Part shown: positions 18,902 to 28,028 of the stretch, piece after piece
Position numbering within the stretch: the first letter of the stretch is position 1
How the letters are laid out: every line of letters starts with the position of its first letter
Assembly (NCBI GenBank): GCA_947258785.1
Contig: CAMYJT010000015.1
Coordinates: 45,231-109,230, forward strand
DNA: 64,000 nt
Origin: an uncultured Gammaproteobacteria bacterium
Lineage (GTDB): Bacteria; Pseudomonadota; Gammaproteobacteria; Arenicellales; JAANXG01
Direction: 5' to 3'
The notes under the pieces: model-generated
The model's database searches: none
Told to the model about the DNA's origin: nothing
What the model saw: only the letters and a program-made list of their open reading frames with translations
Position numbers and translations under genes: made by a program

Positions 18902-19146
18902 CTAACCCGCATATTGCACCAGTATCCGGGAAGCTGGCGCGGGACAGGGGCGGTAAGAACGCCGGACTGGAGCGAAAGCCATAGCCGTAGCTATGGCTTG
19001 AGTGAAGTCCAAGTTCCGGCGTGCCTGGACCAGCCAGAGCCCGGATAGGCGTGCCCGGACCAGGCAGGGCGAATTCGATATGTGTAAACAATCTTTCAAT
19101 CAGTTACCTCAAGGCCGGTAGCCGACTGGTGCAATATGCGGGCTAA
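18902..19146. repeat. MITE-like element with 20-bp terminal inverted repeats
   Basis: The left end TAACCCGCATATTGCACCAG (18903-18922) and the inverse of the right end TAGCCCGCATATTGCACCAG (19126-19145) match in 19 of 20 positions, and both ends are flanked by CTAA. Internally there is a perfect 10-bp hairpin (AAGCCATAGC / GCTATGGCTT) and about 130 bp shared with the element at 58514-58730. No transposase is encoded. The right end contains the TAG stop of the pirin gene. Confidence 0.85.
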
Positions 19147-19832
19147 GGTAAATCAAATAACAGCGCCTCAGCGCCTGACTCGGAACGAATGGTCAGTGAA
19201 TTGATCTTGCTGATGGTGGCGCCGTCGCCCGCGTTGAGTGACTTACCCTCCACGCCTACCGCGCCCCGGACCATGTGCAAATAGGCGGTGCGGTTGCCAG
19301 GCAGTTCAATCAACAAGCTAGAGCCGTGCCGCAGCAGGATACGGTGCATGGACATGTCTTGATGTATCCGCAGCGTACCGTCTGAACCATCGGAGGATAC
19401 GATCCGTTCGGCTCCATACTGACGCGTGAAGCCTTGCTGTTGATAACTCGGCGCGGAGCCCCGCTCGTGTGACTCGATCCAGACCTGTATGAACTTCAAT
19501 GGGTCACCGGACGACGTATTCGATTCGCTATACGCGATTCCCGAGCCGGCGCTGATCAGTTGAAAGTCACCTGCTTCGATCAGTTGCACGTTCCCAAGAC
19601 TGTCCTGGTACCGCATGGTTCCTTCCAGCACGTAACAGATGATCTCCATATCCTGATGTTCGTGAGTGTCGAAACCACCACCGGGATCAACATGATCTTC
19701 GTTGAGGACACGCAGTACCGATACCCCCTGATAACAGGGATCATAGTAATCGCTAAACGAGAACGTGTGCTTACTGTGCAGCCAACCGAGTTCGGTGCGT
19801 CCGCGCTCGTAGTTCCTGCGAACAGTAATCAT
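19143..19832 (-). CDS. Pirin family protein
   Basis: This 229-residue bicupin belongs to the YhhW-like pirin family, whose characterised members have quercetin dioxygenase activity or act as redox-sensing metal proteins; the physiological role is usually unknown. The N-terminal cupin has the metal-binding pattern FDTHEHQDMEIICYVLEG (about residues 55-72) and ISAGSGIAYSE. The second cupin is less conserved. It begins six bases after the clpB stop on the same strand, so it is probably in the heat-shock transcript. Its TAG stop lies inside the terminal repeat of the downstream MITE-like element. Confidence 0.9.
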   Translation of the reverse strand: MITVRRNYERGRTELGWLHSKHTFSFSDYYDPCYQGVSVLRVLNEDHVDPGGGFDTHEHQDMEIICYVLEGTMRYQDSLGNVQLIEAGDFQLISAGSGIAYSESNTSSGDPLKFIQVWIESHERGSAPSYQQQGFTRQYGAERIVSSDGSDGTLRIHQDMSMHRILLRHGSSLLIELPGNRTAYLHMVRGAVGVEGKSLNAGDGATISKINSLTIRSESGAEALLFDLP

Positions 19833-19838
19833 CGCCCG

Positions 19839-22439
19839 TCACGCGACCTTTGCGGCACCGACACCGTTTTTGTCGAAAGTGAACTGGTCGTTCCGCACAT
19901 CCACTTTGATGGTGTCTCCGGCGGCAAACTTGCCGCTCAAGATCTCCTGGGCGAGTGGATTTTCGAGCATCGACTGAATTGCCCGCTTGAGCGGCCGCGC
20001 TCCGTAGACCGGATCAAATCCAACGTTGCCCAGCTTTTCAAGACTGGTGTCCGTGATATGGAGGCCGATGCCGCGCGTCGACAGTCGATCGGCCAAAAAC
20101 TGCACCTGCATCTTGGCGATCTCACACAGTTGATCGCGCTCCAACGGATGAAAGACCACCAGGTCGTCGACACGATTCAGGAATTCCGGCCTGAAGTGCT
20201 GCCCGGCTATTTCCATCACTGCGGATTTCATGCGGTCATAGTTTTCCTCACCGGCGAGCTCCTGAATCACCTGCGAACCCAAGTTGGAAGTCATGATGAC
20301 CACCGTATTGCGGAAATCGACTGTTCGTCCCTGCCCGTCCGTCAACCGGCCGTCGTCGAGCACCTGAAGCAACACGTTAAACACTTCGGGATGGGCTTTT
20401 TCCACCTCGTCCATGAGTATCACGGAGTACGGCTTTCTGCGCACCGCCTCCGTCAAATAGCCGCCCTCCTCGTACCCCACGTAGCCGGGCGGTGCACCGA
20501 TCAAGCGTGCCACGGAGTGCTTCTCCATGAACTCCGACATATCAATGCGAACCATGTGATCCTCAGAATCAAATAAAAAGCTGGCCAGCGCTTTCGACAG
20601 CTCCGTTTTTCCAACCCCGGTTGGACCGAGGAACAGAAAAGAACCATAGGGCCGATTAGGGTCGGACAAGCCGGCACGGGAGCGTCTGATAGCGTTCGAC
20701 ACCGCCCGGACGGCCTCGTCCTGACCGACCACCCGGCGATGCAACTCGTCTTCCATGCGCAGCAGTTTTTCGCGCTCCCCTTCGACCATCTTCGAAACCG
20801 GTATTCCGGTCCACTTGGAGACCACCTCGGCAATCTCCTCCTCGGTGACGTTGTTGCGCAACAACCGTTTCTCGGACTGCTCCGCCGCCTGCGCCGCCGT
20901 CAGTTGTTTTTCCAGTTCCGGGATGCGGCCGTACTGCAACTCCGACATCCGCGTCAGGTCCCCGGCGCGTTGCGCCGTCTCCAGCTCGAGCCGCGCTTGA
21001 TCCAGGGCCTCCTTGATGTGTTGCGCACCCTGCACGGCGGCCTTTTCCGCCTTCCAGACTTCGTCCAACTCCGAGTATTCACGCTCCAAGCCGGAGATTT
21101 CCGATTCCAAATCGTCAAGCCGCCGTCTCGAAGCGTCGTCGGTCTCCTTTTTCAATGCCTCCCGTTCAATCTTGAGCTGGATCAAGCGCCGGTCCAGTCG
21201 GTCCATGACTTCCGGCTTGGAATCAATCTCCATACGAATACGGCTGGCGGCTTCATCGACCAAATCGATGGCTTTATCCGGCAGGAATCGATCGGTAATG
21301 TAGCGATGGGACAAGTTTGCCGCAGAAACGATAGCGGGGTCGGTGATGTCGACGCCATGGTGGACTTCGTATTTCTCCTTCAATCCGCGCAGGATCGCAA
21401 TCGTGTCTTCCACATTTGGCTCGTCCACCGTCACTTTTTGAAACCGGCGTTCGAGCGCGGCGTCCTTTTCCATATACTTGCGATACTCATCCAAAGTTGT
21501 GGCGCCGATGCAGTGAAGCTCGCCGCGCGCCAATGCGGGCTTCAACATGTTTCCCGCATCCATGGCGCCCTCGGCCTTACCGGCACCGACCATGGTGTGC
21601 AGTTCGTCGATGAACAGGATGATCTGCCCCTCCTGCTTGGCCAAATCGTTGAGCACGCCCTTCAACCGCTCTTCGAATTCACCGCGGAACTTCGCGCCCG
21701 CGATCAAGGCCCCCATGTCCAGGGACAGTAACCGTTTACCCTTGACCCCGTCCGGCACCTCTCCGTTGACGATGCGTTGTGCGAGTCCCTCTACAATGGC
21801 GGTCTTCCCGACACCGGGGTCGCCGATCAGTACCGGGTTGTTTTTAGTTCGCCGCTGCAGAACCTGGATCACCCGCCGGATTTCGTCGTCGCGGCCGATC
21901 ACCGGATCGAGCCGACCCTGCTCCGCCCGCTCGGTGACGTCGATGGTGAATTTCTTCAGCGCCTGGCGATGTTCTTCGGCGTTGGGATCGTCGACCTTCT
22001 CGCCCCCACGCATGTCGTCGATGGCCTTCTCCAGCGCACCCTTGGAGGCCCCGGAATCGCGCAGCAACCGACCCAGTTCGCCGCGGTCATCCACCGCGGC
22101 CAGCACCATGAGCTCACTCGATATGTAGGCGTCCTGACGCTGCTGGGCCAACTTGTCGGTCTGATTCAGCAACCGGGCCAGGTCGTTGGAGATGTGGATA
22201 TCACCGTCTTGGCCCTGCACTTGAGGCAGATGATCCAGGGCTTCGCCCAGTTGCGAACGCAGCTTGTTGACATTGACATCGGCTTGGGTCAACAAGTGCC
22301 GTACGGTGCCGCCTTCCTGATCCAGCAACGCGATCATTACGTGCAGCGGCTCGATGAACGCGTGGTCCCGGCCTACCGCCAAGCTTTGCGCATCGGCCAG
22401 TGCGAGCTGAAACTTCGACGTCAATTTCTCCATCCGCAT
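19839..22439 (-). CDS. clpB: Disaggregase ClpB (Hsp104 family)
   Basis: This 866-residue hexameric AAA+ disaggregase works with DnaK to rescue aggregated proteins. The start [10 protein letters not shown] aligns with MRLDRLTNKF of E. coli ClpB. Domains: N-terminal Clp_N repeats (about 1-145), AAA-1 with Walker A GDPGVGKT, a coiled-coil middle domain rich in Arg/Glu (about 405-525), AAA-2 with Walker A GPTGVGKT and [11 protein letters not shown], and a C-terminal D2 small domain. A sigma-32 promoter lies just upstream, overlapping the end of the acyltransferase gene. Confidence 0.97.
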   Translation of the reverse strand: MRMEKLTSKFQLALADAQSLAVGRDHAFIEPLHVMIALLDQEGGTVRHLLTQADVNVNKLRSQLGEALDHLPQVQGQDGDIHISNDLARLLNQTDKLAQQRQDAYISSELMVLAAVDDRGELGRLLRDSGASKGALEKAIDDMRGGEKVDDPNAEEHRQALKKFTIDVTERAEQGRLDPVIGRDDEIRRVIQVLQRRTKNNPVLIGDPGVGKTAIVEGLAQRIVNGEVPDGVKGKRLLSLDMGALIAGAKFRGEFEERLKGVLNDLAKQEGQIILFIDELHTMVGAGKAEGAMDAGNMLKPALARGELHCIGATTLDEYRKYMEKDAALERRFQKVTVDEPNVEDTIAILRGLKEKYEVHHGVDITDPAIVSAANLSHRYITDRFLPDKAIDLVDEAASRIRMEIDSKPEVMDRLDRRLIQLKIEREALKKETDDASRRRLDDLESEISGLEREYSELDEVWKAEKAAVQGAQHIKEALDQARLELETAQRAGDLTRMSELQYGRIPELEKQLTAAQAAEQSEKRLLRNNVTEEEIAEVVSKWTGIPVSKMVEGEREKLLRMEDELHRRVVGQDEAVRAVSNAIRRSRAGLSDPNRPYGSFLFLGPTGVGKTELSKALASFLFDSEDHMVRIDMSEFMEKHSVARLIGAPPGYVGYEEGGYLTEAVRRKPYSVILMDEVEKAHPEVFNVLLQVLDDGRLTDGQGRTVDFRNTVVIMTSNLGSQVIQELAGEENYDRMKSAVMEIAGQHFRPEFLNRVDDLVVFHPLERDQLCEIAKMQVQFLADRLSTRGIGLHITDTSLEKLGNVGFDPVYGARPLKRAIQSMLENPLAQEILSGKFAAGDTIKVDVRNDQFTFDKNGVGAAKVA

Positions 22440-22476
22440 CGCGGATTCTCCCCTGAAATGCTGTGATTAAAGAGAT

Positions 22477-22505
22477 AAATAGGGTGGCGACCACTCAGTT
22501 TCAAG
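22477..22505 (-). promoter_or_regulatory. Heat-shock (sigma-32) promoter for clpB
   Basis: On the minus strand, a perfect CTTGAAA (22499-22505) is separated by 14 bp from CCCTATTT (22477-22484; consensus CCCCATNT). The -35 box overlaps the stop codon of the upstream acyltransferase gene, so clpB can be induced independently of that operon. The ClpB start is 37 bp downstream. Confidence 0.75.
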
Positions 22506-23205
22506 CGCCGACCCGTTCACGGTTGACAAAGTCATCGAGCGTAAACAGGGCCGCCTCGTCCTTGGTGTCCGACACCGTCACCGCCGGCCCCAGCGCCAAT
22601 CGCGCCCGACTGCGAATGAAAACCGCCACGATGATACGGCCGGCGCCGGCGATCCCCGACAAACGCAGCGGAATGATGGGCACGCCCGCGAGGTAAGCAA
22701 GCGCCACGACACCGCGCTTCAACGGTACCGGCCCCTCGTCTCGTTTTTGAATTCTACCCTGTGGAAACACGCCGATCACTTCGCCGTCGTCCAACGCCCC
22801 GAGGGCAGCCTGAAACGCCTTCTCCGGCTTACCGCTGCGATCGACGGGAATGCAGCCAATGGCCCTGAACAACCAGATCAACCACCAACGATGGTACTCC
22901 TCGGTCGCAATCAGGAACCGCACCGGTCTGGAGCAGGCGGCGATCATGAGCAAGGGATCCAGACCCGACACATGGTTGGCGGCGAGCAGCACGCCGCCGC
23001 GTTCCGGCAGCGGAATCGGATTGGCTTCCAGCCGGTGGAACCGCCGGCAGAAAATCCGATTCAGCCCGTCCAGGCGGTTGAGCCAAGGATTGCCCCAGTC
23101 GGCCACATTGGCGCGTTCGCAACGACGGACAAGCCACCACAAACACGCCGCCGCAACAGCGAAAAGCACGGCGGATATCAACCATATCGATTGCTGCGCG
23201 AGCAA
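22501..23205 (-). CDS. 1-acyl-sn-glycerol-3-phosphate acyltransferase family protein (PlsC-like)
   Basis: This 234-residue membrane acyltransferase would transfer a fatty acyl group to a lysophospholipid or related alcohol. An N-terminal transmembrane helix (about 6-25) is followed by the catalytic N-H-V-S-G-L-D motif (HX4D) and the substrate-binding F-P-Q-G-R motif, which replaces the usual FPEGTR. It starts 10 bases after the acyl-ligase stop. The ligase plus acyltransferase pair resembles a split Aas (lysophospholipid repair) system; that is inference. Confidence 0.85.
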   Translation of the reverse strand: MLAQQSIWLISAVLFAVAAACLWWLVRRCERANVADWGNPWLNRLDGLNRIFCRRFHRLEANPIPLPERGGVLLAANHVSGLDPLLMIAACSRPVRFLIATEEYHRWWLIWLFRAIGCIPVDRSGKPEKAFQAALGALDDGEVIGVFPQGRIQKRDEGPVPLKRGVVALAYLAGVPIIPLRLSGIAGAGRIIVAVFIRSRARLALGPAVTVSDTKDEAALFTLDDFVNRERVGA

Positions 23206-23215
23206 GATATCAGAC

Positions 23216-24772
23216 TCAAGACTTGCTTTTGGTTACTTCGTTGCTTGCGAAAACGGCCGGCAAATCCTTTAGCGACACTTTACCCAAGGGGGTACGCGGC
23301 AGCTCATCGACTACCGCAAAACGCACGATCTGGTTGTGGCTCGACACCTTGGCGTTGAACTGCTTGAGGATCGCCCGGGCCTTGGCCTCCAGATTCGGGC
23401 CATCGATGGCGAGCACCGCGGCAGGACGCAGATCGACCTCCACCACTCCGGCCTCCTTGAGTCCGTCGTAACGCTCCAGCAGGACTTCAAGGTCCTCCGG
23501 GTAGACGTTCTTACCGGCTTCGGTGACAATTAAACGCTTAATGCGTCCGGTAATAACGATCTTGCCGTCAACCAGACACGCAATGTCGCCGGTTTTGTAC
23601 CAACCGTCCTCCATCACCGACCGCGTCTGCGCTTGGTCGACATAACCCAACATCACGTTGGGCCCGCGCACCCAGAGTTCGCCCGCACCCGTGCTGTCCG
23701 GGTCGTTGATCCTGACCTCGACGCCGGGCAATGGCGCACCGACACTTTCAATCACCGGGTCGTTATCGTCCTGCACACTGACCACCGGTGAACATTCGGT
23801 GAGGCCATAGCCCTGTATCAGAGGCAGGCCGACACTACGGAAAAATCGTGCGATTTCCGAATCGAGCCGCGATCCACCGCTCAACCAGCACTTGATGCGG
23901 CCACCGCACTTTTTCCGAATCGGATAATTCAAGATGCGCCGGGCGCGCGGCGGCAGGGCACGCAGCAGCGCCACATAGGCCCGCATCGGCAAGCCCCCCT
24001 GTCGCACCCGCTTTTCGATGCCCAGCATGATATTGCGAAACAACCGCGGCACAGCAATCATCAACGTGATCTTTTCCGCCGACAGCGCCTCGAGGATTTC
24101 GTTGGCCGCCAGCATTCGCGGGACCACAATGGTCGCACCCTGATGCAAGGGCAGCAGCATGCCGCCGGTCAACTCCATAGCATGCGACAACGGCAACAGG
24201 GAGAGGAAACGATCCGACGTGTCGATCCGCAGACTGATCTTGGTGGCCGCAACGACGTTCGAAATGATGTTGTTGTGGGACAGCCGCACCAGTTTCGGAT
24301 TGCCGGTACTGCCGGAGGTGTAGATACGCACCGCTTCGTCTTCCGGGGCGACTTCCGCCTCGGGGGCGGCGGCAAATCCGACGCCGGCATCGCTCAGCTC
24401 GATGCGCCGCGTATCCGGCAATCCCCGATCGTCTTCATGATAGAGAATTAATTTGGGGTGCAGCGCTTGAACCTGCGTCGCCAGCTCGTCGTCGCTGTTG
24501 CCGACGTGCAGCGGTGTAACGACCCCGCCGAGACGCCAAACCGCCAGCGCTGCCGCCCCCCATTCCGGTCCGTTGGCGGACAATATAGCGACACGGTCAC
24601 CGGCCCGAACCCCGGATCGGTAGAGAGCACCGGCCAGACACGAAGCGTAGGCGTGGATTTGGCGATACGTATACTGCTGGCGCCCGCCCTTGGCCAGACG
24701 GCGTATCCACGCCAGCTGGTCCGGATGGCGCTGCAAGGCTTCAGAGGCCAGTGACCATAAGTTATCTTGCAT
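23216..24772 (-). CDS. AMP-forming acyl-CoA/acyl-ACP synthetase (ANL superfamily)
   Basis: This 518-residue ligase activates a carboxylic acid, probably a fatty acid, as an acyl-adenylate and passes it to a thiol carrier. Motifs: A3 loop Y-T-S-G-S-T-G-N-P-K (about 150-160), A5 Q-G-Y-G-L-T-E-C-S-P, A7 W-Y-K-T-G-D, the A8 hinge G-R-I-K-R and the catalytic lysine in T-P-L-G-K-V. Its ATG lies inside the last codons of egtD (11-bp overlap) and the acyltransferase follows closely, so the three form one operon. It is shorter than FadD (561); carrier (CoA or ACP) is undetermined. Confidence 0.88.
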   Translation of the reverse strand: MQDNLWSLASEALQRHPDQLAWIRRLAKGGRQQYTYRQIHAYASCLAGALYRSGVRAGDRVAILSANGPEWGAAALAVWRLGGVVTPLHVGNSDDELATQVQALHPKLILYHEDDRGLPDTRRIELSDAGVGFAAAPEAEVAPEDEAVRIYTSGSTGNPKLVRLSHNNIISNVVAATKISLRIDTSDRFLSLLPLSHAMELTGGMLLPLHQGATIVVPRMLAANEILEALSAEKITLMIAVPRLFRNIMLGIEKRVRQGGLPMRAYVALLRALPPRARRILNYPIRKKCGGRIKCWLSGGSRLDSEIARFFRSVGLPLIQGYGLTECSPVVSVQDDNDPVIESVGAPLPGVEVRINDPDSTGAGELWVRGPNVMLGYVDQAQTRSVMEDGWYKTGDIACLVDGKIVITGRIKRLIVTEAGKNVYPEDLEVLLERYDGLKEAGVVEVDLRPAAVLAIDGPNLEAKARAILKQFNAKVSSHNQIVRFAVVDELPRTPLGKVSLKDLPAVFASNEVTKSKS

Positions 24773-25805
24773 GCCGGTCTACGGAAATGCGGTCCCAGCG
24801 CGGCTGGGCCAACACCAGCGAAAAATAGCGGTTCGCCGGCTCGAAGTGCTGTATCACGTCCATACCACCCCGTTCGAGAAGAGACGTCAGGGTATTAACG
24901 GTGAACTTGCGGCTGATTTCCGTGCGAATACTCTCGCCACGTTCGAAGTCCACCGCCATATCCAAGGCCCGGATGGTGACAGACCGCGAGCTTGTGGAAA
25001 CCAAGTGCATCTCAATCTGCGCCAGGTCAGAGTCGTAAAATGCGTTGTGCTCGAAACGATCCAGGTTGAAATCCGCCGCCAGTTCGCGATTGATTACACG
25101 CAGCACATTTAGATTGAACTCGGCGGTAATGCCGGCGGCATCGTTGTAGGCGCGGTGCAGCACGTCAGGATCTTTAACGCGGTCCGCACCCAGTACAAAC
25201 CGGTCGGCAGCACCCATTCTACGCCGGACAGCGGCGACCAGTTCAACCGCATCCCGGTCTGCGAAATTCCCGATGGTGCCGCCGAGAAACACAAACAAGC
25301 GCGGTGTATGATCGTCTTTCAGGCGGGTGAGTCCGGTTTCGTATTCATCACAAATCTCGTCTATCTGCAGTGTTGGAAACCGCATTGACAGGCGCTGTTT
25401 CGCGCCGGCCAGCGCCGCTTCGGACACATCGATGGGCACGTAACACAGCGTGGGCTGCACTGCCATGGCGGACTGCAACAGAATCTCAGTCTTTACCGAT
25501 GAACCGCTGCCGAGCTCTATGACGCAGTGGGGCGCAGCCAGCCCAATAATCTCGTCCGCCGTGTTTTCGAGCAGCGCAAGCTCGACGCGGGTCGGATAAT
25601 ATTCCGGAGTAGAACAGATCTGCTCGAACAGCGCAGAACCGCGATCATCGTAAAAATACCTGGGTGGCAAGGTCTTGGGGACCACGGCCAATCCAAGCCG
25701 CACGTCACGAGCCAGCGTGGTGTGAATCCGGGTGTCGAATGACCCGCTCACCGCAGTTTCCGCTGCGGAGTCCGGCATACGGCGTGCTTTGACTAATCGG
25801 TTCAT
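24762..25805 (-). CDS. egtD: L-histidine N(alpha)-methyltransferase-like protein (EgtD family)
   Basis: This 347-residue protein matches the EgtD family (Methyltransf_33), which trimethylates histidine to hercynine, the first step of ergothioneine synthesis. Family landmarks: the substrate-binding E-Y-Y-P-T-R-V-E-L segment, SAM motif I I-E-L-G-S-G-S-S-V-K, the F-L-G-G-T-I-G-N-F strand and the terminal R-T-E-I-S-R-K-F, which holds the Glu and Ser that bind the histidine amino group. The frame is open to 26123, but the ATG at 25805 (or 25814) fits the family length and clears the divergent nadC. No egtB or other ergothioneine gene is nearby; it is coupled instead to an acyl ligase and acyltransferase. 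Confidence 0.85.
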   Translation of the reverse strand: MNRLVKARRMPDSAAETAVSGSFDTRIHTTLARDVRLGLAVVPKTLPPRYFYDDRGSALFEQICSTPEYYPTRVELALLENTADEIIGLAAPHCVIELGSGSSVKTEILLQSAMAVQPTLCYVPIDVSEAALAGAKQRLSMRFPTLQIDEICDEYETGLTRLKDDHTPRLFVFLGGTIGNFADRDAVELVAAVRRRMGAADRFVLGADRVKDPDVLHRAYNDAAGITAEFNLNVLRVINRELAADFNLDRFEHNAFYDSDLAQIEMHLVSTSSRSVTIRALDMAVDFERGESIRTEISRKFTVNTLTSLLERGGMDVIQHFEPANRYFSLVLAQPRWDRISVDRHAR

Positions 25806-25938
25806 GGGGATCATCCGGACACAGTGCGCAGACCAACGGGTGACTAACCGGGGTGCTTCCGTGGTTCGGCCGACGTGTTGTCGAAGTTTGTTTTCGTTAT
25901 TATGGGGGTGGACAAGAAATCTATCAAATTGCCCGGAA

Positions 25939-26814
25939 ATGACATTGCGATTGCGTGGTAACGGCGAAAACCCCGGATATGACGCGGTGGAACTCAGGGA
26001 AGCCGTGCAGCACAGCCTGATGGAGGACGTCGGCAGCGGCGACCTCACTGCTGCACTCATCAATGAAGCGCGGCGCATTAATGCCGTGGTCGTCTGCCGC
26101 GACAACGCCGTAATGTGCGGCACCGGTTGGTTTGACGAAGTCTTTTCTCAGCTCGACTCCGCCGTCGAAGTTCACTGGACGGCCGCTGACGGCGACGACA
26201 TCGGTCCCGGTCAGACCCTGTGCCGATTGCGCGGCCGCGCCCGCCCGGTGCTCACCGGCGAACGTTCGGCGTTGAATTGGCTACAGACGCTTTCGGGCAC
26301 CGCCACCGTCACCCGTCGGTACGTCAACCGCGTCGCGGGCACCGAGGCAGTGATTCTCGATACCCGTAAGACGCTGCCTGGACTGCGCCTGGCCCAGAAG
26401 TACGCGGTGCGCTGCGGTGGGGGAAACAACCACCGCCGCGGCCTCTACGACGGAGTCTTGATCAAAGAAAACCACTTGCGCAGCGGAGACTCGATCGCCT
26501 CGGTCCTCAAACGGGCGGTCATGAACACGGCGCCCGGGACACTAATCGAAATCGAAGTCGATACCCTGGATCAGCTTGCTCAGGCGCTCGAAGCGGGTGC
26601 CCAGCGGGTACTGCTGGACAACTTCACCATGTCCGACCTTCGCCGGGCGACGGCGATCAATCAAGGCCGCGCGAAACTGGAGGCCTCGGGCAACATCGAC
26701 CTGGACAACGTCCGCGAGATGGCTGAGACCGGGGTCGATTACATCTCCATCGGTGCGCTCACTAAGCACGTCTACGCGGTGGACCTGTCCATGGAGTTCT
26801 CGGAAGCCCCGTAG
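25939..26814 (+). CDS. nadC: Nicotinate-nucleotide pyrophosphorylase (carboxylating), quinolinate phosphoribosyltransferase
   Basis: NadC converts quinolinate and PRPP to nicotinate mononucleotide, CO2 and PPi in de novo NAD synthesis. The 291-residue form starting at ATG 25939 fits the family; the open frame extends 69 codons upstream over the egtD promoter region. Motifs include E-D-V-G-S-G-D-L-T at the N-terminus, the L-D-T-R-K-T-L-P-G-L-R substrate loop, C-G-G-G-N-N-H-R and the terminal active-site strands E-V-D-T and V-L-L-D-N-F. It stands divergent from egtD. The other NAD gene here, nadE, lies 5 kb away. Confidence 0.96.
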   Translation: MTLRLRGNGENPGYDAVELREAVQHSLMEDVGSGDLTAALINEARRINAVVVCRDNAVMCGTGWFDEVFSQLDSAVEVHWTAADGDDIGPGQTLCRLRGRARPVLTGERSALNWLQTLSGTATVTRRYVNRVAGTEAVILDTRKTLPGLRLAQKYAVRCGGGNNHRRGLYDGVLIKENHLRSGDSIASVLKRAVMNTAPGTLIEIEVDTLDQLAQALEAGAQRVLLDNFTMSDLRRATAINQGRAKLEASGNIDLDNVREMAETGVDYISIGALTKHVYAVDLSMEFSEAP

Positions 26815-26904
26815 CCGATTATCGAAGCCGTGATGCTGACGGCGCTTCGCAGTGAAAATTCGCGTCGATATTCGGGCTCAGAGCCTCGACTCTGACGTCA
26901 ATTT

Positions 26905-27435
26905 TTAACCGCCCTTGTCGTCAGTGCGTTCGTGCCGGCGTGATGATTTTTCCGGCAGCTTGAGCGGCTTGATGTCGAAAAAATTCAGCGGCAATCCCCG
27001 TCCGGCCCCCCGCATACCGGCCACGAAATCCGCATTGCGGCGCACACCCTGCTGGATTCCGCTTTGCGTCCGGCGCATGGCGGCGACAACCGTGTCGTGC
27101 AGATCACGATCGTAGGGCAGCTGATAGGCGCGCGGTGGCGAGTTTATCGGATCCAGCGGCTTGGCCCACAAGTACACGGCACCGGTCCTGGACTTGCCTT
27201 TGCCCGGCTCATTGACGTCGATGGCAATCCACTGTGCGTACTCAGGCAGGTCGCGGTTGGTCGGCCATCCCAGCAATCCATAGCCGGCGAAATAGCCTAT
27301 GGCGACGGTCAGCATGGTGGCGACGATTGCCGACGCTTTGACCTGCCAGGGCCACGCTGCGTTCATGTGCAATCCCAGCAACAGCACCGCCAGGGCCATC
27401 ACCAGTACCACCAGACCGACCACGGACGCCGTCAT
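26905..27435 (-). CDS. Small membrane protein, third gene of ExbB/ExbD-like module
   Basis: This 176-residue protein of unknown function has two predicted transmembrane segments near the N-terminus (about 4-22 and 31-52). They are followed by a soluble, Arg-rich domain of ~120 residues containing YAQWIAIDVN and the hydrophilic tail KSSRRHERTDDKGG. It overlaps the preceding ExbD-like gene by four bases (ATGA), so the products are probably made together. I recognise no named domain. The last 90 bp before its stop region separate it convergently from nadC. Confidence 0.75.
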   Translation of the reverse strand: MTASVVGLVVLVMALAVLLLGLHMNAAWPWQVKASAIVATMLTVAIGYFAGYGLLGWPTNRDLPEYAQWIAIDVNEPGKGKSRTGAVYLWAKPLDPINSPPRAYQLPYDRDLHDTVVAAMRRTQSGIQQGVRRNADFVAGMRGAGRGLPLNFFDIKPLKLPEKSSRRHERTDDKGG

Positions 27436-28028
27436 AACGCGTACGGGGTGAGCACCTTGGGCGTTCGGCGCACATCCTTGATGTCACGATTACCGGTGAC
27501 CGTGAACCGGACCACCGTCTTTTCTACGTTTTGCTGCTCCAGGATCGCTTTATCCACAAACACGAGCTTGAACTCCGGATTGACCCGCTCAACTTTTAAC
27601 GAAACCGGCACCGGCGCGCCGCTCACCGATTGATAGTAGTACAAGTTGACAACGTACTCCCCAGGCATGGTGCCGCGCAGGGTGACGATTTCCTGGTTGA
27701 TCGGGTAGACCACCTTGCGGCCGTCGATGACCACGGTGTCGTTGATTTCTCCCCGGTCGTCCCGGTCTAGATGCATCCACCCCGCGTCTCGCTGCAGATA
27801 CGACACGATTTCCCCGCGTGGGTCTTCCACCCATAGATCGACGTCATCGGGGCGGTCCTCCGGCCAGGTGGCGGTGATGATGAACTCCGCTTTGGGATCG
27901 ACGGCGCCGGTCTGCGTCGCCGGATTGATCAACACTATGGCAACCAAAAACAGGAACGTGAACCCGAGCAGGGCGTTGAACAACAGATCTGTGAACGGAT
28001 CGGTCAGATAGCGCTGATTCCGGATCAT
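27432..28028 (-). CDS. ExbD/MotB-like single-pass protein with periplasmic beta domain
   Basis: This 198-residue protein has a short cytoplasmic N-terminus, then one transmembrane helix (about 12-35) introduced by D10-P-F-T-D14. This resembles the ion-carrying aspartate placed at the start of the ExbD/TolR/MotB helix. The exported part contains D-D-V-D-L-W-V-E-D-P-R-G (61-72), a pattern seen in beta-sandwich domains of the DUF2135 type, and further predicted strands (EYVVNLYYYQ, VSLKVERV). There is no OmpA-like peptidoglycan-binding motif. It overlaps both neighbours by ATGA. Stator-like function is inferred from this and the upstream MotA/ExbB gene. Confidence 0.72.
   Translation of the reverse strand: MIRNQRYLTDPFTDLLFNALLGFTFLFLVAIVLINPATQTGAVDPKAEFIITATWPEDRPDDVDLWVEDPRGEIVSYLQRDAGWMHLDRDDRGEINDTVVIDGRKVVYPINQEIVTLRGTMPGEYVVNLYYYQSVSGAPVPVSLKVERVNPEFKLVFVDKAILEQQNVEKTVVRFTVTGNRDIKDVRRTPKVLTPYAL

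Noticed and set aside
20739..21731. 330-codon open frame antisense to clpB
   Set aside because: It lies wholly inside clpB in a GC-rich region, has low-complexity Leu/Gln/Arg/His composition typical of antisense shadows and shows no domain.
22829..23358. ORFs opposite and overlapping the acyltransferase and ligase genes
   Set aside because: Shadow frames with no supporting motif.
25732..25938. Upstream in-frame extension of nadC
   Set aside because: The added 69 residues overlap the egtD coding and promoter region and do not resemble NadC; ATG 25939 gives the family length.
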